Origin: Pleomorphovibrio marinus | GTDB lineage: Bacteria > Bacteroidota > Bacteroidia > Cytophagales > Cyclobacteriaceae | Direction of reading: 5' to 3' | Assembly (NCBI RefSeq): GCF_003347495.1 | Contig: NZ_QCXY01000002.1 | Location: 682,001 to 746,000 of the forward strand | Length of the DNA stretch: 64,000 nucleotides | Shown: in pieces, positions 25,234 to 34,483 of the stretch | How positions within the stretch are numbered: position 1 is the first letter of the stretch | Layout of the letters: every line of letters begins with the position of its first letter | The notes under the pieces: model-generated | The model's input: only the letters and a program-made list of their open reading frames with translations | Told to the model about the DNA's origin: nothing | The model's database searches: none | Made by a program: the position numbers and the translations under genes

Positions 25234-28200
25234 TCAAAGATAATTTGCCTGGTTTTTTGGGATGGTGAAATGAAACACAGTACCCTTACCGAGAGTGGAT
25301 TCCAGCCAAATTCGCCCACCCCAGAATTCCACATGCTTTTTAACAATTGCAAGGCCGATCCCTGTTCCATCATAGTCATCCCTGTTATGCAGACGCTGGA
25401 AGATAATGAAAATCTTTTCATAGAATTTGGGATCAATCCCAATTCCGTTGTCAGCGATGGAAATCTTCCAAGCATCCTCTAATGCTTCTGAGGATATGTC
25501 TATACGGGGAGACTGACCTTCTTTGGAATATTTCATGGCATTGTCAAGCAGACAATGCATGGTTTGGATAAGCGCAGCTTTGTATGCGGGTACTACAGGA
25601 AGTTTGTCACAGTTTATTTTGACGGATTTTTCAGCAATCACTTTCCTTCTCAATAATTTGTACTCTGCCAATACTTGATTGATATCCACCTCTTCTATAG
25701 CCTCTGCTAATCTTCCGGCCCTTGAATATTCCAAAAGGTCCAGAATAATTTGCTTCATTCTCCTTGCACCGTCGGTGGCAAAATGGATATACTGAAGTGC
25801 TTTTTTGTCCAATTGGTCACCGTATTTCCTTTTCAGTTGATCCAGAAAACTGGTTATCATTCTCAGAGGCTCCTGTAAATCATGGGAAGCGATGAAGGCA
25901 AACTGCTCAAGTTCTTCATTGGTAAGTTCTAGTTCGTGGGCGTGATGCTTTAAAGAATCATTGAGATCTATCAGTTGTTGCTCAAAATGTTTTCGCTCCG
26001 TAATATCATTCATGGCACCTATTACCCGTACTACTTTTCCTTTGCTATCTCGTATAAATATGGCACGATCAATTACTTCGGCAAATGAACCATCGGCTTT
26101 CAGGAAGCGGTATTCCTCAAACCAGTTTTTTAGTTTTGGGTCTGCCATATACCGATTCACCTGATGGATAATACCCTCTCTGTCATTTTCATGAATGAGG
26201 GATATCAATAAATCGAAAGAGGGTTTAGTTTCTTCTGCATCATACCCAAACAAGGTGTAAAACCCCTTGCCCCAAAAAAGGCGTTTGTTCAGCGCATCGT
26301 AATCCCAGATGGCGTCGTTGGTAGCTTCTGTTACTTTTTCGAAGCGTTCGTTGGCTTCTAGGACTTTTTGTTCCGCTAATTTTTTATCGGTGATATCTCT
26401 AAAAAACACACTGATACCTTCGGGTGAGGGATAACCATTGGCTTCATACCATTGATCCAACGGCTGGAAATATTCTTCAAAATGAACAGGTTCCTGCTTT
26501 TTAAACGCCTTTTCGTATTGTCTGAAAAAATCTAGATCCTTGGCTAATGGAAATTTTTCCCATAAATTATATCCAATAAGGTCCTCCCTTGAAATGCCAA
26601 TGATTTCCTCTGCCCGCTTGTTCCAATAGGTAACTTTCCAATCTTTGTCCAGCGCAAAAAATGCGTCACCAATTCGCTCCAATATATTGTTCTTTTCTTT
26701 ATATGCTTCCAATAATTTTTTGTCTGCTTCTTTCTTTTCCGTTATATCTTTAAAATAGATGGATAAGCCCTCCTTGGACGGGAAGGCCGATACATCTAAC
26801 CACAGTTCCAGTCCTGACTCATATTTATAGAATTCCTCAAAGCGTACGGTATCCCCAGTTTTCATGGCCTTTTGATATTGTCGTCCAAACTCCATGTCGA
26901 TGGCATCCGGATATACGTCCCAAATGTTTTTGCCTATGATATCCTCTCTTTTGAGGCCCACCAATTGCTCAGCTTGCTTGTTCCAATAAGTGACGATCCA
27001 ATCCCTATCTACTGCATAAAATGCATCACCAATACTTTCGAGTATGCTGTTTTTTTCCTGATAGGCCTTTTCAAGATTTTCTGCTGCTCTTTTGCGTTCA
27101 TCAATATCCTTAAAGTAGGCAGATACCCCACCGTTAAAAGGGTAAGCATTCACTTCATACCACTTTCCATCCCCTCGTCTCAAATACTCAAATGATTCAG
27201 GATTCCCATCTTTAGCAACCCGATAATAGATTTTTTCCAATGGAGTATCCAAAACTGAAGGAAATATTTCCCATATGTTTTTTCCGATAACCTCGGTTGC
27301 ACTGCGGTTAAGCAGTTTCTCCGCCTCCATATTGAAGTAAGTAAACTCCCAATTACTGTTCAGGGCATAAAAGGCATCAGATATACTCCCTAAAATCTCC
27401 CGGATCTGAATTTCAAGCGATTTTGAGGCATCAATATCCTGAAAACTACCGTAAATTTTGATGCATTTGTCTTGAACACGTTCGCTTTTTCCTATGCACC
27501 GGATCCATTTTTCTTTTCCGGGTGCTGTTACGATTAGCAGTTCTTCATCAAATTCTTTCCCTTCATGTATCAGGGTATCTACCGCTTTCTTAATACGCTG
27601 CTTGCTTTCTTCTTTATAAAATTCAAAGCCCCCTGTAAGAGAGGGGTCGTATGACTCATCCACTTCCAATATTTCCCTGGTCATGGGTGACCAATACATG
27701 GCATCCCCGTTCTGATTGATCAGGTCCAGTTCCCAACTGCCGATTTTGGCCATTTCAGTGGCCTGTGTCAAAAGGGCCTCATTTTTGGCCTCTTGGGTAA
27801 TATCAAAGATCACGGCATTAAAAAGCACACTGCCATCAGGCAATAGTGAGGGCGTACCGAAATTGACTTGGGTTTTTAGTTCTCCATTTGGCATTAGGTA
27901 CCTCCAACGTGTTGAAAACTTCGACTGGGACTGAATGGCCTTTTCCATAACAGCCCTAAGCTTATCAAAATCACCTCCTGCTTTCACCTGATGCCACACC
28001 AAATCAAGCTTACCCATTACCTGTTCTGCTGTATATCCCCATAATTGTTCAGCACCTTCGGTGACGTATAATACCGAATCGGTTCCGTCAGGATATATCA
28101 TATATTGAAGTGCAACCCCAGGTAGGTTATCGGCTAGGGAACGCAGTCGCACTTCAGCTTCTTTTCTTTCATGAATATCCTGAAAACTTCCATAAATGCG

Positions 28201-31200
28201 GTGGCACTTTCCATTAATCATCTCCGCTTCACCAATGGCCCGTATCCACCTTTCCTGCTTTTTGGCGGTCACCAAAACTGCCTCGAAATCGAAAGGGGTA
28301 CCCGTTTCCACACATTTGTTTACTTCCTCTCTTACCCTCTGGCGAAAATCTTCCCGGTAAAAGTTAATGGCGGTTTCCAAATCAGGTACGAATGTTTGCG
28401 GTTCAGTTTCGTGAAGCTCATAGAGCATTTCCGACCAAAATAACTTATTCCTTACCAGATCGATTTCCCAACTCCCTATCCTGGACAGTTTGGAGGCCAA
28501 TCGGTTGAGATCACGTAATTTCTTCTCCGCTGTAATATTTCTGGCAGTAGCATAGATTAGACCTTCTTGCAGACTGGAATTACTGGTCCAACTGAGCCAG
28601 ATAATTTCACCGCTTTTTGTGATGTAGCGGTTTTCAAAACCAATTGTTTTTCCACCCTTTTTCAGTTTTTTCAAATCATCATTTGAGGGTTTCTGGTCTT
28701 CCGGATGAACAAACTTCTCAAACTTATGATAGAGAATTTCGAATTCACTACACCCGATCAACTCACATCCAGCCTTGTTTATCTTTAGGAATCTACCTTG
28801 TAAATCGGTGATACAGACTAAATCGGGTATGGCATCGTACAAGTGTTCCAGGTCATTTACAAGCTTTTTACGGTTGATTTCAGACCCGATAAATTGCTTG
28901 AGCTGCTCAAACAAATTTACATGTTTATTTAAATAGCTGCTTTCCTGTTGCGTTCCAATAAGCAATACCCCCACCACTTCTTGATTGAAAAAAAGAGGCA
29001 TACCCAATACCGATCTAATTCCTGCTTTTTCAGCCGCTTCGCTTCTTGTAAAACCTGTCTTTTTACTAACATCCTCCCAAAGGACAGAGGATTTTTTTTG
29101 CCATATAATACCCGGTAAACCCTCGGCTAAAGAAAATGAATCGGCTTTTTTACTCCACTCATAAAAGATTTCAGCATTGGAAGTTAATGCCTGATAGGCA
29201 AACAATTTAATTTCTGTGTTTTCAAGGTTGGGCATCCATAATTCGACCCAGTCAAATTTACCGAAGTCGCAGATGGAATTGCAGAGGCGCTTGGTAGAGG
29301 ATGCTAAATCTTGTTCGATATTAAAATCCAGGTTGATTTTACTCAACAACTCCTTTTCAAATTCCTTTTGCTTAAGTTCGGTTATATCCCTTTCTATGGC
29401 AATAAAGTGAGTAAAACACCCCTTTTCATTGGCAACAGGGGACAACGAAATGTTTATCCAAAATTCCTCCCCATTCTTCTTGTAGTTGATGGTAGTGATT
29501 TCACAGTCCTCCCAATTTTGCATGGCCCTTTTTAATCTTGCCAGTTCAGTCCTGTCAGAATTAGGACCTTGAAGTATTCTGGGAGTTTTGCCTATCACCT
29601 CATCGGCTGTATATCCAGTCATTTTGGTAAAGGCCTTATTAACATAAATTATTTTGGGTCCCGGTTTTTCAATCAACTCTGCTTCAGTGATCATCACGGC
29701 ATCATTAGTATTAGTAATGACGCTTTCCAAAAGTTTCAATCGCTGTTCTTCTTCTTTGCGCTTCGTAATATCTTCGCAGATGGCCACAGTGCGTATGGGA
29801 TTGCCATTATCGTCCCTGATAAACGCAACATGAATACGAACCCAAACAATGGTGCCGTCTTTTTTTACATAGCGCTTTTCATTTCTATACTCTCCTTCAC
29901 CACGCGCTGCCTTGCTGAATATTTCCCAATCTTTTTTTCTGTCATCGGGGTGGGTAAGTTCACCAAAAGTCATTTTCAGGAGTTCATCAGTCTTATAACC
30001 GGTAATGGACTCATAATAGGAATTAACCAAAATTATTTTGCCATTAGAGGGGTCCACCTGTGCAATTCCCAGAGAAGCAATCTCAAAAATGGTCCTGAAC
30101 CTGGCTTCACTTTCCCGCAACGCTTCTTCAGCCAATTTACGTTCCGTTATCTCCTGGGTAAGAATGGCAATATCATCACCCATAGGCACAATCACGAGCC
30201 GGAGCCATTTAGGCACTAAAACGATCTCCCCCACATAGACTTCTTCTAAAATCTTAGTTTTACCCGTATTCGCCACATGGATATAGGAATCAAAAAGTGC
30301 TGTATCACGATGGGTGGGAAACAGCTCAAGAAGCCGCTTTCCTAGGACATCATTTGGATCAGTTCCATTAATATCCGCAATGGCTTGATTTTCAAAAACC
30401 CATGTAAAGTCAACTATCTCGCCCTCCTCGTTTCGTAATGGATGCAATATGGTAAATCCATCGGGAGACATTTCCTGAGAAATCCTAAACCGACTCTCAC
30501 TTTCCCTAAGTTTTTCGCTGATTCTGTTAAGGCGCTGCTCGGCATCTTTCCGTTCGCTGATATCCTGGACCGTTCCCTCAAAAGCTATTTTCTTTCCATT
30601 TTCATCCTTAACCAATCTTCCCAATTCATGTACCCACTTAATGCTCTTATCCGGCAGGATGATCCTGTGAATGAAATTTAGCTCCTTTTCGCCTGCAAAC
30701 GCTGCGTTTTGCTCCTTCTTGAAGGCTTCCTGATCATCAGGGTGGATGGATTGAAAAAAATTCTCAAAATTTACCTTAAACCTATTTTTATCCTCTCCCC
30801 AGATGGTATAAACCTCATCGGTCCAGGAAAGGGTATTGGCATCCAACTCCAACCTCCAATATCCCAGTTTTGCGATTTCTGAAGCCGCCTTTAATCTTTT
30901 TTCTGAAGTTTGGTGTAGCTTAAGCTGATGCTCTTCTTCAGTGACATCCTGTCCTACCAGCATCATACTTTCTATGGCCAGATAGTCCTGTTTGTGCCCG
31001 TTGATTTTCATTCGGATAAGGTCACCGTTCTTTTTTTGATGGGAAAAAACCCCAAAATAAATATTCCCCTCCCGGTTTTCTACGTTCAAATGGAGTTCAT
31101 CTAATTCGGGGATTTCTTGTTTGAGGCGAATGTTATTAATGGTCATCCCTAAAAATTCCCCTTTGGAGTATCCGTAATGATCTATCGCAGCTTGATTGAC

Positions 31201-31293
31201 ATCCAGGATTTGAAAAGTATGCAGATCATATACCCATGAGGGCAGGGGGTTGAAGTAGAAAAAGCTGCTGAAATCGGGTTTATTTTTATTCAT
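25234..31293 (-). CDS. giant soluble sensor histidine kinase: about 13 PAS domains, one GAF, HisKA, HATPase_c
   Basis: This 2019-residue protein has no transmembrane segment. By eye there are about five PAS domains first (residues about 1-640, most ending in a PAC-like DIxERK motif), then a GAF domain (about 650-810). Eight more PAS domains follow to about 1780. A HisKA domain carries the phospho-acceptor histidine near 1803 (SHDLQEPLRM), and a HATPase_c domain closes with NGIGIDPKFYEKIF and GTGIGLAIVKKHVEFWGG. The kinase core is of the phytochrome-like subgroup that pairs with stand-alone receivers. PAS domains 10-12 are near-repeats (EKN.ILE.IGDAF.A.D..W.VTYWN), evidence of recent internal duplication. 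There is no receiver domain. The response regulator at 32456-32887 is the nearest candidate partner. The signal sensed is unknown. Confidence 0.93.
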   Translation of the reverse strand: MNKNKPDFSSFFYFNPLPSWVYDLHTFQILDVNQAAIDHYGYSKGEFLGMTINNIRLKQEIPELDELHLNVENREGNIYFGVFSHQKKNGDLIRMKINGHKQDYLAIESMMLVGQDVTEEEHQLKLHQTSEKRLKAASEIAKLGYWRLELDANTLSWTDEVYTIWGEDKNRFKVNFENFFQSIHPDDQEAFKKEQNAAFAGEKELNFIHRIILPDKSIKWVHELGRLVKDENGKKIAFEGTVQDISERKDAEQRLNRISEKLRESESRFRISQEMSPDGFTILHPLRNEEGEIVDFTWVFENQAIADINGTDPNDVLGKRLLELFPTHRDTALFDSYIHVANTGKTKILEEVYVGEIVLVPKWLRLVIVPMGDDIAILTQEITERKLAEEALRESEARFRTIFEIASLGIAQVDPSNGKIILVNSYYESITGYKTDELLKMTFGELTHPDDRKKDWEIFSKAARGEGEYRNEKRYVKKDGTIVWVRIHVAFIRDDNGNPIRTVAICEDITKRKEEEQRLKLLESVITNTNDAVMITEAELIEKPGPKIIYVNKAFTKMTGYTADEVIGKTPRILQGPNSDRTELARLKRAMQNWEDCEITTINYKKNGEEFWINISLSPVANEKGCFTHFIAIERDITELKQKEFEKELLSKINLDFNIEQDLASSTKRLCNSICDFGKFDWVELWMPNLENTEIKLFAYQALTSNAEIFYEWSKKADSFSLAEGLPGIIWQKKSSVLWEDVSKKTGFTRSEAAEKAGIRSVLGMPLFFNQEVVGVLLIGTQQESSYLNKHVNLFEQLKQFIGSEINRKKLVNDLEHLYDAIPDLVCITDLQGRFLKINKAGCELIGCSEFEILYHKFEKFVHPEDQKPSNDDLKKLKKGGKTIGFENRYITKSGEIIWLSWTSNSSLQEGLIYATARNITAEKKLRDLNRLASKLSRIGSWEIDLVRNKLFWSEMLYELHETEPQTFVPDLETAINFYREDFRQRVREEVNKCVETGTPFDFEAVLVTAKKQERWIRAIGEAEMINGKCHRIYGSFQDIHERKEAEVRLRSLADNLPGVALQYMIYPDGTDSVLYVTEGAEQLWGYTAEQVMGKLDLVWHQVKAGGDFDKLRAVMEKAIQSQSKFSTRWRYLMPNGELKTQVNFGTPSLLPDGSVLFNAVIFDITQEAKNEALLTQATEMAKIGSWELDLINQNGDAMYWSPMTREILEVDESYDPSLTGGFEFYKEESKQRIKKAVDTLIHEGKEFDEELLIVTAPGKEKWIRCIGKSERVQDKCIKIYGSFQDIDASKSLEIQIREILGSISDAFYALNSNWEFTYFNMEAEKLLNRSATEVIGKNIWEIFPSVLDTPLEKIYYRVAKDGNPESFEYLRRGDGKWYEVNAYPFNGGVSAYFKDIDERKRAAENLEKAYQEKNSILESIGDAFYAVDRDWIVTYWNKQAEQLVGLKREDIIGKNIWDVYPDAIDMEFGRQYQKAMKTGDTVRFEEFYKYESGLELWLDVSAFPSKEGLSIYFKDITEKKEADKKLLEAYKEKNNILERIGDAFFALDKDWKVTYWNKRAEEIIGISREDLIGYNLWEKFPLAKDLDFFRQYEKAFKKQEPVHFEEYFQPLDQWYEANGYPSPEGISVFFRDITDKKLAEQKVLEANERFEKVTEATNDAIWDYDALNKRLFWGKGFYTLFGYDAEETKPSFDLLISLIHENDREGIIHQVNRYMADPKLKNWFEEYRFLKADGSFAEVIDRAIFIRDSKGKVVRVIGAMNDITERKHFEQQLIDLNDSLKHHAHELELTNEELEQFAFIASHDLQEPLRMITSFLDQLKRKYGDQLDKKALQYIHFATDGARRMKQIILDLLEYSRAGRLAEAIEEVDINQVLAEYKLLRRKVIAEKSVKINCDKLPVVPAYKAALIQTMHCLLDNAMKYSKEGQSPRIDISSEALEDAWKISIADNGIGIDPKFYEKIFIIFQRLHNRDDYDGTGIGLAIVKKHVEFWGGRIWLESTLGKGTVFHFTIPKNQANYL

Positions 31294-31775
31294 CTGCCAT
31301 CTATAAAAACTTTGATCAACTGGTTTTTGGAAAGGGGTGATAGGCTATTAAAATCAATTTAAAAAAAAGCTATAACAAAGTGAATTTTTAGAAAATAAAT
31401 GTTGATGAATGGGCCTTTTTTAAGCATTTAAGTCCAAGCTTCCGGCTTGTTGGACAAATAAGCACTGGGGGTTGAGCCAACGGAGTATAGTATCCACAAG
31501 CTGTTGGGTACCCATAAGATTGGTAGTATCATATCAGGGTTTCAACCCTATATGTTTACTTATCTGATCAAAGTCAGCATCGGTATCACCAACAATCAAG
31601 GGAATTTCAACGCATAGTAGGTGATATGGCAGTGCTTACTTTTCCTGATGGTGACCCCGATTTTTCGTAAAAGCCAATCGGTAGTTTCGAAATCCTTAAT
31701 CTAAAATCTAAAATCCAACCTAATTCTTTTCAAGCCCAACAATACCTGCTAACTTGTATAAAATTAAAAAAAACT
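31294..31775. other. 482-base intergenic region with a possible decayed coding remnant
   Basis: Divergent region between the giant kinase and the hypothetical protein. A hairpin lies at about 31430-31454 (CAAGC-TTCCG-GCTTG core). An open stretch without a start codon (31462-31617, plus strand) reads like protein sequence (HKLLGTHKIGSIISGFQPYM) and ends in two stop codons. I do not recognise it; it may be a gene relic. Direct short repeats AATCTAAAATCTAAAATCC lie near 31697-31716. Confidence 0.4.
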
Positions 31776-32453
31776 ATGAAATTTCAAATAAGAATTAATT
31801 CCTTCAAAACATTGGAAGAGGTTGTCGATTATTGGTCCAAAGAAGACTATGTTGAACTTTTAGCCCTATTTGGTTTTCCGGATGGAGAAAGTGCCAAGGA
31901 GGACACGCTGAAGGAATTGTTGATGATGGCCATAACCGACCATGAACCTAATGAAGCTGCTGCAATAGTATTGGAGTATAAACTGAGTGATCAATTGAAC
32001 AGTGGCCAGATCGATCAGATTTCCAATGACATGCTAATGGATAAAATAGCGGAAGAATACCCGGAAATCAACCTTCACAGCACCCTTTTTCACGTGAACC
32101 AACTATTGTATAAGGCTTTTAACGGCAAATTCCCTAACATAAAGGCAAGTCAATTTGAATGTACCATTACCCCACTTGAAAAAAACGGGAATATTGAACT
32201 GACCAAGGAGGTCACCCTTAAATTACTGAAAGAGGGGCTTTCGGATAGCAACCTGATCAAAAGATTGTTTGGGGAAAAGATGAGCGGAAATATCCCTTTT
32301 CCGGAAGCAGAGGATATCCTTTGGGACTTGGAAACCAAGGATGGACAAAACTTTAAAATCCTGACTTCAGCATATTGGTTAAGCCAAGAGGATTTAATAG
32401 CCGAGGAATTTGAAGGGGAATATGAAGAGCCTGAAGAGATTGACGAAGATTAA
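31776..32453 (+). CDS. conserved hypothetical acidic protein
   Basis: This 225-residue soluble protein has no signal peptide or membrane segment. It is strongly acidic, with a C-terminal tail EEFEGEYEEPEEIDED. Predicted mostly helical, with motifs such as TLKELLMMAITDHEPNEAAA and EAEDILWDLETKDGQNFKIL. I do not recognise a family. A well-formed A-rich leader (AAATTAAAAAAAACT) precedes the ATG. It lies between two signalling loci, and its stop is 2 bases from the stop of the convergent response regulator. A role in signalling would be a guess. Confidence 0.7.
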   Translation: MKFQIRINSFKTLEEVVDYWSKEDYVELLALFGFPDGESAKEDTLKELLMMAITDHEPNEAAAIVLEYKLSDQLNSGQIDQISNDMLMDKIAEEYPEINLHSTLFHVNQLLYKAFNGKFPNIKASQFECTITPLEKNGNIELTKEVTLKLLKEGLSDSNLIKRLFGEKMSGNIPFPEAEDILWDLETKDGQNFKILTSAYWLSQEDLIAEEFEGEYEEPEEIDED

Positions 32454-32455
32454 TT

Positions 32456-32887
32456 TCATTTATTTGGTAATTTCACTGTGTTCGTCCAATAATTTTTAAG
32501 TGTTTCGGCAATAGTGTCCAATTCAAAAATATCATCTGGCTTCACGATATAAGAACTTGATTGTCCTTTGTAGGCCTTTAAAATGTCCTCCTTCCTTGAT
32601 GAGGTGGTCAGCATAATGATTGGGATATGTTTAAGCCTTTCCAAGGACTTAATTTTCTTTAAGGCCTCATGACCATCCATTACGGGCATGTTTATATCCA
32701 TCAGAATAAGGTTGGGTTCTTCCACCTCCTCATAAGGCTTTTCCTTTTTCAAAAAACTGACTGCCTTAGCGCCATTTGGCACATGATGGATTTTTTTCAC
32801 AAATCCTTGATCTTCCAGTGCTTCTTTTATAAGATAAACATCTTGATCATTATCTTCAACCAATAAAATTATCAATCTGTCCATCAA
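32456..32887 (-). CDS. single-domain response regulator (Rcp1-like receiver)
   Basis: This 143-residue protein consists of one CheY-like receiver domain. It has an acidic pocket at E11-D12, the phospho-acceptor D64 in LILMDINMPVMDG, a threonine switch in MLTTSS, and a conserved lysine in VKPDD. The type is that of the regulators paired with phytochrome-like kinases. There is no output domain, so it probably acts by phosphotransfer or protein binding. It follows the GAF kinase by 15 bases and is co-transcribed with it. It could also take phosphate from the 2019-residue kinase nearby, which has the same kinase subtype. Confidence 0.93.
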   Translation of the reverse strand: MMDRLIILLVEDNDQDVYLIKEALEDQGFVKKIHHVPNGAKAVSFLKKEKPYEEVEEPNLILMDINMPVMDGHEALKKIKSLERLKHIPIIMLTTSSRKEDILKAYKGQSSSYIVKPDDIFELDTIAETLKNYWTNTVKLPNK

Positions 32888-32902
32888 TTTGTGTATCTCT
32901 TT

Positions 32903-34081
32903 TTATTTTGGTAATGTAAATTTAAAGATAGTTCCGTTAGGTTTGTTAGCCTCATACCATATTTTTCCACCTAAAGCTGTTACTATTTTTTTACAATTTG
33001 CCAATCCAATGCCAGTCCCGGGGTATTCAGAATCAGCGTGTAAACGCTTAAAAACCTCAAACACCCTATTCTGATGCTCTGGAGCAATACCAATTCCGTT
33101 ATCAGCCACACATATGGTAGTCCAGTTTGTCTCATCTTCTTCGGCATCAATTATAACTTCCGCAATATTCCCTTTAGGCTGATACTTAATGGCATTGTCA
33201 ATAAGATTGGTGAATAACTGGATTAAGGAGTTAGCGTCACCGGTAATTACAGGTAAATTGGATTTGGTGAGTTTAGCTGGGGCGTTGGTATTTTCCTTTT
33301 TGTAATTGGAAAAAACGGCATCCAATAATTCATTGAGGTTTACTGGATCATGGCCTACAGTGCCGGTCATGGAAAATTCCAGAATATCGGTGATTAATAT
33401 TTTCATTCTTTGGGCACTTTGGTAGGCATTATCAATATAGAAATGGGCTTTTTTATCTAATCGTTCACTGTATTTTTTTTTAAAAATAGATAAATAGTTG
33501 GTGATTCCCCTTAGCGGCTCTTTCAAGTCGTGTGCTGCAACGTAAGCGAACTGCTCCAAACCTTCATTTGCCTCCTTTAGTTCTATCTGACTTCTTCTGA
33601 GCTCCAAGAGCTTTACAGTTTGTCTTGCCAGGTGTTTAAGTTTCAGCAATTGCTCATCGTCCAACTTCCCGGGCTTATCATCTATTACACAAAGTGATCC
33701 TAAGGGAAAACCATTGCTATTGACCAAAGGAATTCCTACATAAAAAATCACATGGGGATATCCAGTGGTATATGGATTGTCAAAGAAGCGAACATCGGTC
33801 CTGGCATCCTCGACGATAAAAGGTTCTTCAGGGTTATTAATTGCATGTGCACAGAAGGAGTAATCTTTAGAGGATTCTTTGATCTCCAGACCATGGTGAG
33901 AAAGAAAGTATTGCTTATCAACTGTCACCAAGGTGATGAGAGAAATTTTTGTCCCACAAATTTGGGCAGCCATGGCAGTAAGAAAATCAAAATCGTCTTC
34001 TTTAGCTGCCTCGATAATATTGTAGGCATCCAATTCCCTAAGCCTTGCCTTTTCGTTCTTTGGAATTTCTGGTTTCTGCAT
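32903..34081 (-). CDS. GAF-domain sensor histidine kinase
   Basis: This 392-residue cytoplasmic kinase has a GAF domain (about 25-160), then HisKA with H184 in AYVAAHDLKEPLRGI, and HATPase_c (about 270-392) with the N box LIDNAIKY, the G1 box DNGIGIAPEHQNRVFEVFKR and the G2 box GTGIGLANCKKIV. The GAF domain belongs to the group with DYSFCAHAI and GSLCVIDDKPG motifs, often near photosensory or redox kinases. The bound cofactor, if any, is unknown. It forms an operon with the single-domain response regulator downstream. Confidence 0.92.
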   Translation of the reverse strand: MQKPEIPKNEKARLRELDAYNIIEAAKEDDFDFLTAMAAQICGTKISLITLVTVDKQYFLSHHGLEIKESSKDYSFCAHAINNPEEPFIVEDARTDVRFFDNPYTTGYPHVIFYVGIPLVNSNGFPLGSLCVIDDKPGKLDDEQLLKLKHLARQTVKLLELRRSQIELKEANEGLEQFAYVAAHDLKEPLRGITNYLSIFKKKYSERLDKKAHFYIDNAYQSAQRMKILITDILEFSMTGTVGHDPVNLNELLDAVFSNYKKENTNAPAKLTKSNLPVITGDANSLIQLFTNLIDNAIKYQPKGNIAEVIIDAEEDETNWTTICVADNGIGIAPEHQNRVFEVFKRLHADSEYPGTGIGLANCKKIVTALGGKIWYEANKPNGTIFKFTLPK

Positions 34082-34230
34082 TTCGTGTAATTAGTATTAG
34101 TCTGGGATTAAGGGCGGGGGCAATTACAAGGCTGTTTTCTCCTTCCTTTTGTCAAACTTACTTAAATAACCCAACATACATTTTAATCGGCTCCGTTTAT
34201 TTTCTAAAACCAATTTTTCCCAATCTCCTG

Positions 34231-34380
34231 TTAGGCTGCCTTTCTTTGGTAGGTGTCTTCGTCTGAAAAATAGTTACCAATACTGTCCTTCTTTTCTTTG
34301 GGAATGTCAGCCAGAAGGTCCCTGTTGATTTTACCAACAAGTTGAAGAAGTTGCTTTTTATTGAGGTCGAAGAATCCTAT
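34231..34380 (-). pseudogene. 49-codon protein-like frame with an ATA in place of ATG
   Basis: In the 402-base gap between the GAF kinase and the phosphoesterase, the minus strand holds a 49-codon frame. It begins after a typical A-rich leader (GGGGAAAATAAAAA) but with ATA at the start position, and it ends in TAA at 34231-34233. The encoded peptide looks like real protein (GFFDLNKKQLLQLVGKINRD, then LLADIPKEKKDSIGNYFSDE and DTYQRKAA). A stop codon lies in frame just upstream, so no other start exists. It is either a small gene knocked out by an ATG-to-ATA change or one that uses a rare start. I do not recognise the family. Confidence 0.45.
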
Positions 34381-34483
34381 TTTTTATTTTCCCCTACTTC
34401 ACTTTCTTAAACGCACAAATTGCAAAAATAAATCCTAGGTTTCTTCGCATTTCAATACCCGTATCCATTGAACGGAAATGAGG

